A stretch of 6,198 bases of DNA from Alcaligenaceae bacterium UBA6179 (lineage in GTDB: Bacteria > Pseudomonadota > Gammaproteobacteria > Burkholderiales > Burkholderiaceae_B): positions 270 to 6,467 of the forward strand of contig DITR01000153.1 in assembly GCA_002422175.1 (NCBI GenBank), read 5' to 3'. A program made the position numbers and the translations under genes. Below the pieces are notes generated by a model that made no database searches, was not told the origin of the DNA, and was given only the letters and a program-made list of their open reading frames with translations. Below are positions 1-5,716 of this stretch, piece by piece (the stretch's first letter is position 1; the number at the start of each line of letters is the position of its first letter).

Positions 1-1542
1 CACGTACTCATCAAACGACATGCACTGTTGAGCTTCAAGCGCATTTTGTGCATCAATTGAGGTTTGGCGTTGCATGGCTGCTTGGTTTTGCTCGGCGGGT
101 AACAGGCCGGCAGACTTTAAGGCTGACATATGGTCTTTGCTTTGATTGAACGCAAACGCTTGAAACCCTTTTTTACCAGTTTGTAAGGCCTCTAGCACAC
201 GAGCTGAGGGGGTCAGTTGGGGCTGATCAATTTTGACTTCTTGTAAGGCTAAGGCGTCTAAGTAGCGTGTATCTCCCGTTGCTTCAGCTAGCGCTTTGGC
301 GCAAGGCTGCATCTGTTTGAGTAAATCGTGCGCCCAATCAGTTAGCGTCACTGGATTTCCCGCACGCGATAGCATTAAGCCAGGTTTGCGCCCCTCGCGA
401 ACGCTGCGTTTGAAGTTTTCAGTGCTTTCAGCACAATGACCCTCTTCGTCAAAAAGTGGGCTTTCGTGAAGCGCACAATACAGTAAGAAAATGTCAACAA
501 ACCGAGCCGTATCGTGAGCGATGCCACAGGGTTCGAATGGGTCAATGTCTAAGCAACGTACTTCAACATACTGCACACCTTGCTTAGATAAGGCTGTAAT
601 CGGGCGCTCGCCTCGAGCTGTTGTACGTTTAGGTCGAATCGTTGAGTAGAACTCGTTTTCGATTTGTAATAGGTTGCAATTGAGCTGAACCCATTCACCC
701 TTTTGATGTGTGCCCATTGCCTCGTAGGGTGGCCATGGCGTGGTTACTGCCTCGTAAAGTCGGCGTAAAAAGGTATCAAGATGGTTATAGCAAAGCTTGA
801 GCGCAGATTGAGCCTTGTTTTGATACCCTAAGTCGCTCATACGTAGGCTCGTAGCGTAAGGTAAAAACAAAGTGTCCGTATCAAGTGCGGGCATACCGAC
901 ATCGCGACCACGCGTGAAGTTCTTTGAAACGGCGGGTGAAGCCCCAAACAAATACATTAATAACCAGTTGTAACGCATAAAGTTTCGAATCAAACCAACA
1001 TAGCCGGCTGATTGTTGTGTTTTATTGTTACGAGGGGTTTTTGACTGATCAGCCAACGCAACCCACAACGCATCATCAAACGAAAAGTTGTAATGCACGC
1101 CTGCAATACATTGCATCGTGCGACCATAACGCAAGGCCAGGCCTCGGCGGTATACATGCTTGAGCATGCCACTATTTGAATGACCATACCAGGCAATCGG
1201 TATCGCATCGTCTTCAGGTAAGAGGCAAGGCATAGAGTGATTCCAGATGGTTTCATTGCTTAAACCCGCTGCCGCGACTCTGTGAATTTGATTTAATTCG
1301 TTCATTAAGTCATCGACCTGATGATGTACACCGGTGATCAATTCAAGTAATGATTCAGAATAGTCTGTGGTGATGCGCGGGTGTGTCAACGCCCGCCCGA
1401 GTGCATCAGGATGTGGGGTTTGAGCCATAAGGCCGTTTGTATCAACGCGCAAGCCTTCTTTCTCAATACCCCGACGGCTACGCGCCAGCAGTGCGGGCTG
1501 TGAAGCTAAAAGCAAAAGCTTTTTTGAAACAATATCTAACAC
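1..1542 (-). CDS. gshA: Glutamate-cysteine ligase (family 1, E. coli type), 3' end cut by window edge
   Basis: This cytosolic enzyme joins L-glutamate and L-cysteine at the cost of ATP to give gamma-glutamylcysteine, the first and usually rate-limiting step of glutathione synthesis. The frame is open for 514 codons with no stop before the edge. Seen in the translation: RGIEKEGLRV at residues 24-33, whose Glu27 and Glu29 fall at the same numbers as the metal-binding glutamates of E. coli GshA, then TTDYSESLLELIT, SMPC, YGHSNSG, a long GVHYNFS motif, LFGASPA, LPYATSLRMSDLGY, LQIENEFY and EVRCLDIDPF. All are hallmarks of the family-1 ligase. E. coli GshA has 518 residues, so only a handful are missing here. 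I chose the GTG start at 1540-1542 because a strong GAGGAA (minus strand, 1549-1554) lies 6 nt before it and the N-terminus then aligns with the family. The gene is divergent from the lipoprotein gene and no gshB is in view. Function is very secure; the exact 3' end is unseen. Confidence 0.96.
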   Translation of the reverse strand, partial: MLDIVSKKLLLLASQPALLARSRRGIEKEGLRVDTNGLMAQTPHPDALGRALTHPRITTDYSESLLELITGVHHQVDDLMNELNQIHRVAAAGLSNETIWNHSMPCLLPEDDAIPIAWYGHSNSGMLKHVYRRGLALRYGRTMQCIAGVHYNFSFDDALWVALADQSKTPRNNKTQQSAGYVGLIRNFMRYNWLLMYLFGASPAVSKNFTRGRDVGMPALDTDTLFLPYATSLRMSDLGYQNKAQSALKLCYNHLDTFLRRLYEAVTTPWPPYEAMGTHQKGEWVQLNCNLLQIENEFYSTIRPKRTTARGERPITALSKQGVQYVEVRCLDIDPFEPCGIAHDTARFVDIFLLYCALHESPLFDEEGHCAESTENFKRSVREGRKPGLMLSRAGNPVTLTDWAHDLLKQMQPCAKALAEATGDTRYLDALALQEVKIDQPQLTPSARVLEALQTGKKGFQAFAFNQSKDHMSALKSAGLLPAEQNQAAMQRQTSIDAQNALEAQQCMSFDEYV

Positions 1543-1587
1543 CGTAAATTCCTCAATGCAGGACGTATTTGCCCAATCAACTTATTA

Positions 1588-1615
1588 ATTGTACGGTAAG
1601 CATTAGACAAAACAA
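1588..1615 (-). promoter_or_regulatory. Putative sigma70-type promoter of gshA
   Basis: Read on the minus strand, TTGTTT (1610-1615) and TACAAT (1588-1593) are separated by 16 bp. The -10 box differs from consensus at one base, while the -35 box is weak (TTG conserved). Transcription would start near 1581, giving a leader of about 40 nt before the GTG start. The -35 box lies inside the AT-rich dyad at 1607-1621, so a protein bound there could block it. Called by eye only; no other box pair in this 138-bp gap looks better for gshA. Confidence 0.42.
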
Positions 1616-1621
1616 TTTTGT
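1607..1621. repeat. Perfect AT-rich dyad between divergent genes (possible operator)
   Basis: ACAAAA (1607-1612) and TTTTGT (1616-1621) form a perfect 6-bp inverted repeat around a 3-nt centre, CAA. It overlaps the proposed -35 box of gshA and lies about 60 bp before the lipoprotein start. Placement between divergent genes suits an operator, but AT-rich dyads of this size arise by chance in such sequence, and no known operator consensus is recognised. Confidence 0.25.
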
Positions 1622-1634
1622 TATATTTTGCTTG

Positions 1635-1676
1635 TAACCCTCTTGGTGCAGGGTAATAAGCCGTTTAATAGGGTTA
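1635..1676 (+). promoter_or_regulatory. Leader with competing hairpins over the lipoprotein ribosome binding site
   Basis: TAACCCT (1635-1641) is the perfect complement of AGGGTTA (1670-1676), which contains the only Shine-Dalgarno-like sequence of the downstream gene (AGGG at 1670-1673, 7 nt before the ATG at 1681). The same left arm can instead pair ACCCT (1637-1641) with the nearer AGGGT (1650-1654) over an 8-nt loop, leaving the ribosome binding site free. The two pairings exclude each other. The pairing is seen; any regulatory use is inference, and it requires transcription to begin upstream of 1635. Confidence 0.3.
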
Positions 1677-1680
1677 AATC

Positions 1681-2208
1681 ATGTTTTCAGTTAATGCCTT
1701 TTTTTCGTGCAGAAGGCTGATGAGAGTTGTGTTAATGGGGGCAGCGTTTTTTTTGGTGGGTTGCTCACCAGAATACAACTGGCGAGAACTTTCTGTCGCC
1801 GATGGACGTGCCATGGTGGCCTTTCCGGCAAGGGTGCAAACCGAGTCACGTCCGTTAAAGATAGACCAACATACTTTGCAATTTTCTCTGACTTCAGCTG
1901 CAGTCAAACAAAACTTGTTTGCTGTGGGTTATGCCCCGCTACCGCCCGAACTCAGTCAAGATCAACAAACGGCTATTAAAAACGCGTTGTTAAAAAGCCT
2001 TGCCGCAAACTTAGGCGCCACACTGCCTGATTCAGCCCATGACAGCGAGCCTTTTGTGCTTGAATCGCTGAGTGCTCGACCTATACGCATGGTGGCTCGA
2101 GTCTTGATTCATCGCGGCTACGTCATTCAGTTTGTTGCAACAGGCCCCCCAGGCGAGCTCAACACAACAATTACTGAAGAGTTTATGCGCTCAATCTCTC
2201 TAAGGTAA
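1681..2208 (+). CDS. Small predicted lipoprotein of unknown function
   Basis: The 175-residue product has an N-terminal hydrophobic stretch ending in the lipobox L25-V26-G27-C28, typical for signal peptidase II cleavage and lipid attachment at Cys28. Ser at +2 predicts sorting to the outer membrane. The mature part begins CSPEYNWRE, a start I associate with uncharacterised betaproteobacterial lipoproteins, followed by a region rich in predicted beta strands (residues 35-80), a helix-like stretch rich in Ala, Leu and Gln (about 88-110), and a closing strand-helix (IQFVATGPP then EEFMRSISL). No catalytic motif is recognised. The ATG at 1681 has AGGG 7 nt upstream; a second in-frame ATG at 1720 would give a shorter signal of 14 residues and is a real alternative. 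The gene's 3' end overlaps the opposite-strand LuxR-type gene by 26 bp. That it is a lipoprotein is fairly secure; its role is unknown. Confidence 0.82.
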   Translation: MFSVNAFFSCRRLMRVVLMGAAFFLVGCSPEYNWRELSVADGRAMVAFPARVQTESRPLKIDQHTLQFSLTSAAVKQNLFAVGYAPLPPELSQDQQTAIKNALLKSLAANLGATLPDSAHDSEPFVLESLSARPIRMVARVLIHRGYVIQFVATGPPGELNTTITEEFMRSISLR

Positions 2209-2413
2209 ATTCACCTAAAAACCCTAAGCGAATAGCTTGCGCTACAGCGGCTTGACGACCATACACATTGAGTTTACGACTGGCATTGAGTAAGTGAAAA
2301 TTTACGGTTCGTTCACTTAAAACCAGTATCACGCCAATTTCCCAACTTGTTTTGCCGCGTGAAACCCATTCTAAGCACTGCAATTCACGCCCAGACAACG
2401 GGGTTGGCAACAT
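2183..2413 (-). CDS. Stand-alone LuxR-type helix-turn-helix DNA-binding protein
   Basis: The short protein (76 residues from ATG at 2413, 78 from GTG at 2419) is almost entirely one LuxR/GerE-type DNA-binding domain. The pattern LSGRELQCLEWVSRGKTSWEIG, residues 6-27, leads into the recognition region LSERTVNFHLLNASRKL (32-48) and then the QAAVAQAIRLG tail. GKTSWEIG and SERTVNFHL are most like the C-terminal domain of autoinducer-binding LuxR/TraR regulators, which are normally about 230-250 residues. Here a TGA four codons before the GTG closes the frame, so there is no signal-binding domain. GAGGA (minus strand 2423-2427) lies 9 nt before the ATG but only 3 nt before the GTG, favouring ATG. 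It is divergent from metXW and overlaps the lipoprotein gene tail to tail. It could act as a small constitutive regulator, like GerE in architecture; its targets are unknown. It could also be a relic, but the good ribosome binding site and intact domain argue for a live gene. Confidence 0.8.
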   Translation of the reverse strand: MLPTPLSGRELQCLEWVSRGKTSWEIGVILVLSERTVNFHLLNASRKLNVYGRQAAVAQAIRLGFLGEFTLERLSA

Positions 2414-2503
2414 ACGCACTTGTCCTCTTCATATATCTACTCTTCGGAAAAACAACAGTGTGCAGTAAATGCTGGGTTTTGGTAATGCGCAGAATCCCTG
2501 TGT

Positions 2504-2532
2504 TTTCCTAAGTAAAGAGGGAATGATAAGAT
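2504..2532 (+). promoter_or_regulatory. Weak candidate promoter for metXW-ampG
   Basis: TTTCCT (2504-2509) and TAAGAT (2527-2532) are spaced by 17 bp. Each box matches the sigma70 consensus only partly (3 and 4 of 6). Transcription would begin near 2539, about 10 nt before the SAM-II aptamer, which is the short leader expected for this riboswitch class. TATTAT boxes within the ATT repeat at 2533-2544 are better -10 matches but have no -35 partner at the right distance. The position is sensible; the exact boxes are uncertain. Confidence 0.3.
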
Positions 2533-2548
2533 ATTATTATTATTTTTT

Positions 2549-2602
2549 GGCGCTGATTTGCTTGATCGGCTTGCGGGCGCCCCATAAAAACAGCTAAAAG
2601 AG
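2549..2602 (+). promoter_or_regulatory. SAM-II riboswitch (SAM_alpha type) in the metXW leader
   Basis: An H-type pseudoknot aptamer that binds S-adenosylmethionine. Stem P1 is GGCGC (2549-2553) with GCGCC (2577-2581). Loop L1 carries the conserved UGAUUUG (2554-2560). The 5' strand of P2 lies in CGGCUUGC (2567-2574) and pairs GGCU (2568-2571) with AGCU (2592-2595); G2573 with C2591 may add one more pair if U2572 bulges. The A-rich loop AUAAAAA (2584-2590) and the conserved GCUAAA (2593-2598) complete the fold. The order of these blocks matches known SAM-II RNAs before metX and metA, as I recall them. The 3' strand of P2 runs straight into the AAAAGAG ribosome binding region, 5 nt before the ATG at 2608, so SAM binding should hide it and stop translation: an OFF switch. 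P2 is shorter than in many alphaproteobacterial examples. No intrinsic terminator follows, which fits translational control. Confidence 0.87.
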
Positions 2603-2607
2603 TCGGC

Positions 2608-4422
2608 ATGACACAAATGTTACCCAAATCTGTTGGTGTGGTGCACACCCAGTTCATGCACTTTGACGAACCGCTTTTGCTTGAAAGCAATCAGGTCTTG
2701 TCGCAATACGATTTAGCCATTCAAACCTATGGCACCCTCAATGCAGATCGCAGCAATGCCGTTTTAATCTGTCACGCGCTCAATGCATCGCATCACGTTG
2801 CCGGTGTTTCAGCTGATAACTCAGATGAAATCGGCTGGTGGGACAACATGGTCGGACCGGGCAAACCTGTTGATACCCGTACATTTTTTGTCATTGGTGT
2901 GAATAATTTAGGCTCTTGCTTTGGCTCAACGGGCCCCGCATCCATTCGTCCTGAAACCGGCAAACCCTGGGGAGCTGCATTCCCCGTGCTGACAGTTGAA
3001 GATTGGGTGCGTGCCCAAGCGCGTGTGGCCGACCGTTTGGGGGTTGTGCGCTTTGCAGCGGTCATGGGTGGGTCTTTGGGTGGTATGCAAGCAATGAGCT
3101 GGGCCATCACGTGCCCAGAGCGCGTTGCACATTGTGTGGTCGTTGCAAGTACCCCTAAACTGTCTGCGCAAAACATTGGCTTTAATGAAGTGGCTCGGCG
3201 CGCCATCATTACTGACCCTGAGTTTCATGGGGGCGATTATTACGCTCACAATACGGTGCCTGAGCGTGGGTTGTCGGTCGCGCGAATGATTGGTCACATT
3301 ACCTATTTGTCTGACGACGATATGGCTGAAAAATTTGGGCGAACACGTCGCCAGTCAGAAGCCAGCGCCGCATACGATTATGGTTATGGTGTCGAGTTTG
3401 AAGTTGAATCGTATCTTCGATATCAAGGTGAAAAGTTTTCTAGATACTTTGATGCGAATACTTATTTATTAATCACTCGTGCACTTGATTATTTTGACCC
3501 AGCACGTCACACCGGCGGTGATTTAGCATTGGCTTTAGCGCCCGCTAAGGCCTCTTTTTTATTGGTATCATTCGCGACCGATTGGCGTTTCCCACCCAGC
3601 CGATCACGCGAAATTGTAGAGGCTTTAGTTAAAAACGAAACGCCTGTTACGTACGCAGAGATTGATGCGCCGCATGGCCATGATGCCTTCTTACTTGACG
3701 ATTCACGCTATCACGGTGTGATGTATCGCTATTTTGAAAATATTGCCAAATCATTGTTGTTAGACCAAGCCGATAAGCAGTTGGCTGCACCAGCACTTTT
3801 ATTAGAAGCTAAAACCAGTGAATTTTCATCACGCTTAGACCTAATGAAAATTGCCCAATGGATACCTCAATCAAGCCGTGTACTTGATTTGGGTTGTGGT
3901 GATGGTGCGTTGCTCGAATATTTATCGAATCACCAAAATGTACGAAGTGTTGGGGTTGAGTTAAGCGATGATCGTGTTCAGTTGTGTGTCGCCAAAGACG
4001 TTCAAGTGGTGCAACAGAACTTAGAAAATGGTTTGGCCTTGTTTGACGATCAACGATTTGATACAGCAGTGCTGTCACAAACACTGCAATCAATGCGCCA
4101 CACAGAACATATTTTGCGAGAAATGGTGCGGGTCGCAAAAGTCGGGGTGGTGTCCTTTCCTAATTTTGGTTATTGGCCCCATGGCTGGTCTTTGCTAAAG
4201 GGGCGTATGCCGGTAACGGGTCAAATGCCCTACGCTTGGTATGACACGCCCAATATACATTTATGTACCCTGAAAGATTTTGAAGATCTGTGTCACAAGC
4301 TGGGGTTGCGCATTATTGACCGTGTGACTTACGGCCCTGATGGCGAGGTGTCATGGTTAGCGGGTTGGCGCTCAACCTTGGCGCTTTATCGATTCACGCT
4401 TGATCAATCAACGGCTGTTTAA
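2608..4422 (+). CDS. metXW: Fused homoserine O-acyltransferase MetX / methionine biosynthesis protein MetW
   Basis: One uninterrupted 604-residue frame holds two normally separate proteins. Residues 1 to about 382 are MetX, an alpha/beta hydrolase-fold enzyme that acylates homoserine with an acyl-CoA, opening the methionine pathway. Its nucleophile elbow GGSLGG gives Ser156; the triad is completed by Asp325 (in TDWRF) and His358 (in HGHDAF), with ARMIGHITYLS (225-235) as a substrate-side signature. Arg327, two after the catalytic Asp, is the residue type I recall for succinyl- rather than acetyl-CoA users. A Leu/Ala-rich linker (about 383-405) leads into MetW (about 406-604), with the SAM-binding DLGCGDG at 427-433 and the MetW signatures FPNFGYWP and YDTPNIHLCT. 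Both halves have their usual full length. MetX of many proteobacteria is reported to need MetW for activity, so a fusion is sensible. The start has AAAAGAG 5 nt upstream, within the SAM-II aptamer tail. The stop overlaps ampG. Confidence 0.95.
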   Translation: MTQMLPKSVGVVHTQFMHFDEPLLLESNQVLSQYDLAIQTYGTLNADRSNAVLICHALNASHHVAGVSADNSDEIGWWDNMVGPGKPVDTRTFFVIGVNNLGSCFGSTGPASIRPETGKPWGAAFPVLTVEDWVRAQARVADRLGVVRFAAVMGGSLGGMQAMSWAITCPERVAHCVVVASTPKLSAQNIGFNEVARRAIITDPEFHGGDYYAHNTVPERGLSVARMIGHITYLSDDDMAEKFGRTRRQSEASAAYDYGYGVEFEVESYLRYQGEKFSRYFDANTYLLITRALDYFDPARHTGGDLALALAPAKASFLLVSFATDWRFPPSRSREIVEALVKNETPVTYAEIDAPHGHDAFLLDDSRYHGVMYRYFENIAKSLLLDQADKQLAAPALLLEAKTSEFSSRLDLMKIAQWIPQSSRVLDLGCGDGALLEYLSNHQNVRSVGVELSDDRVQLCVAKDVQVVQQNLENGLALFDDQRFDTAVLSQTLQSMRHTEHILREMVRVAKVGVVSFPNFGYWPHGWSLLKGRMPVTGQMPYAWYDTPNIHLCTLKDFEDLCHKLGLRIIDRVTYGPDGEVSWLAGWRSTLALYRFTLDQSTAV

Positions 4423-5651
4423 TGCGTTTATATTTTAATCGGCGTGTGGGTCCTTTATTATTGTTGGGTTTTGCGAGCGGTTTGCCGCTAGCCCTAACGG
4501 GTGGCACCTTGCAGGCTTGGGCAACGGTAGAAAATATATCTCTGCAACAGATTGGTTTTTTGACACTGGTGGGTACGGCTTACACGTTAAAGTTTTTGTG
4601 GGCGCCATTGGTTGACCGCTACGTACCGCCTTTATTTGGAAGGCGTCGAGGCTGGATGGCTCTGACTCAAGCGTTACTCGGCTTAAGTTTGTTTTTTATG
4701 GGTTATCTTTCACCTTCACAAAATTTAGGTTTGTTGGCAACTGTTGCTGTTTGTGTGGCATTCTTTTCTGCTACACAAGATATTGCCTTTGATGCGTATC
4801 GTACTGATGTGTTACGAGCGAGTGAGCGGGGTGCAGGCGCCGCTTTCTCTGTCTTGGGGTATCGTTTGGCCATGCTGGTATCGGGCGGCTTAGCCTTAAT
4901 ATTGGCTGATCAGTGGTTAGGTTGGGGCAATATGTACCACCTTATGGGTAGCTTGATGCTGCTATTGTTATTAGCAACGTGGTTTGCACCAGAGCCCGAA
5001 CACCCTGGCAATGTGCCGAGCTCATTGCGCGATGCTGTTGTTAAACCGTTTAAAGATTTTTTTCTCCGCCCTGAAGCGCTCACCGTTTTGTTGTTGATCG
5101 TACTGTACAAATTAGGCGATGCCTTTGCCGGTGCATTATCTACTACGTTTTTGATTCGTGGTGCGGGCTTTAGCCCAACAGAAGTCGGTAGTGTGAATAA
5201 AATAATGGGGCTTGCTGCAACCATTGTTGGCGCTTTAATAGGCGGTAGCTTGCTTGAGCGTTTGGGTTTATATCGATCGCTTATGGTGTTCGGTATCTTG
5301 CAAGGCGTGTCGAATCTAGGTTTCTGGCTTATTGCTGTCGTGCCACAACAATTAAGCCTTATGGCCATAGCTGTTGGTCTAGAAAACTTATGTGGGGGCA
5401 TGGGTACAGCTGCTTTTGTGGCATTGCTGATGGGCCTCTGCCATAAAGACTTTTCTGCAACACAATTTGCATTGTTATCAGCTATTTCAGCCGTCGGTAG
5501 AACCTATTTAGCGGGCCCCTTAACCCCTGTCGTAGTTGACGAACTGGGTTGGGCAAACTTTTTTCTAATCACCGTATTGATTGCCGTGCCAGGGTTGGTG
5601 TTACTGTTTTGGCGCAGGCTTGATATTCAGAAACTTGACCAGCAAGCCTAG
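4422..5651 (+). CDS. ampG: AmpG-type muropeptide permease (MFS family)
   Basis: AmpG is an inner-membrane major facilitator that imports anhydro-muropeptides released during wall turnover, feeding peptidoglycan recycling and, where present, AmpR/AmpC beta-lactamase induction. The 409-residue product matches E. coli AmpG closely along its length: GFASGLPLALTGGTLQAW (16-33), LKFLWAPLVDRY (56-67), FGRRRGW (72-78), SATQDIAFDAYRTDVL (116-131), ERGAGAAFSVLGYRL (135-149), LYKLGDAFAGALSTTFLIRG (228-247) and ENLCGGMGTAAFVALLMGLC (321-340). About twelve hydrophobic segments are visible. It ends at the LLFWRRL stretch near 394-400, so it lacks the roughly 80 extra C-terminal residues, with added hydrophobic segments, of the 491-residue E. 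coli protein. The ATG at 4422-4424 shares its A with the TAA stop of metXW (TAATG), and no clear Shine-Dalgarno precedes it, pointing to translational coupling. Function is well supported. Confidence 0.94.
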   Translation: MRLYFNRRVGPLLLLGFASGLPLALTGGTLQAWATVENISLQQIGFLTLVGTAYTLKFLWAPLVDRYVPPLFGRRRGWMALTQALLGLSLFFMGYLSPSQNLGLLATVAVCVAFFSATQDIAFDAYRTDVLRASERGAGAAFSVLGYRLAMLVSGGLALILADQWLGWGNMYHLMGSLMLLLLLATWFAPEPEHPGNVPSSLRDAVVKPFKDFFLRPEALTVLLLIVLYKLGDAFAGALSTTFLIRGAGFSPTEVGSVNKIMGLAATIVGALIGGSLLERLGLYRSLMVFGILQGVSNLGFWLIAVVPQQLSLMAIAVGLENLCGGMGTAAFVALLMGLCHKDFSATQFALLSAISAVGRTYLAGPLTPVVVDELGWANFFLITVLIAVPGLVLLFWRRLDIQKLDQQA

Positions 5652-5654
5652 TTT

Positions 5655-5667
5655 TTCAGCGCCTGAA
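5655..5667. repeat. Small inverted repeat after ampG, weak terminator candidate
   Basis: TTCAG (5655-5659) and CTGAA (5663-5667) form a perfect 5-bp hairpin with a 3-nt loop, starting 4 nt after the ampG stop. T5652-5654 and A5675-5679 lie outside it, but no run of T follows the stem directly on either strand and the stem has few GC pairs. It lies in the 65-bp gap between two convergent genes, where a bidirectional terminator is expected, yet it is weak for a Rho-independent one. Confidence 0.25.
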
Positions 5668-5689
5668 TGCATTTAAAAACATCAAGCTA

Positions 5690-5697
5690 CCCCCCCC
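5690..5697. repeat. Run of eight C between convergent genes
   Basis: A homopolymer of eight C bases sits in the gap between the ampG and xth stop codons. Such tracts slip in replication and sequencing. It lies outside both reading frames, so a length change would not alter either protein, and it is not placed like a promoter-spacing switch. Confidence 0.6.
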
Positions 5698-5716
5698 ATC
5701 GTCACCAAGCACGTTT

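Noticed and set aside
990..1256. Plus- or opposite-frame open frames inside gshA, such as the 88-residue frame
   Set aside because: They lie entirely within the clear GshA coding frame, have low-complexity shadow-like composition and no recognisable domain or ribosome binding site.
2533..2544. ATT repeat as a variable microsatellite
   Set aside because: Only four copies; too short to call a functional repeat and consistent with an AT-rich promoter region.
2420..2607. Remnant of an autoinducer-binding domain upstream of the LuxR-type gene
   Set aside because: Stops close the frame just before the start, and most of this gap is explained by the riboswitch leader; no LuxR-like residues are seen in other frames.
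2508..2690. Minus-strand 60-residue frame across the metXW leader
   Set aside because: It overlaps the SAM-II aptamer and the MetX N-terminus, has no domain, and reads as the shadow of those elements.
3809..4138. Minus-strand 109-residue frame with a hydrophobic stretch inside the MetW part
   Set aside because: Antisense to conserved MetW motifs; no ribosome binding site or family resemblance.
4910..5401. Minus-strand 163-residue frame opposite ampG
   Set aside because: Long only because the membrane protein opposite has few codons that give stops on the other strand; Pro/Ser/Asn-rich without motifs.
5652..5716. A clear bidirectional Rho-independent terminator between ampG and xth
   Set aside because: Only a 5-bp stem is found and no T-run follows it directly on either strand; kept as a weak repeat only.
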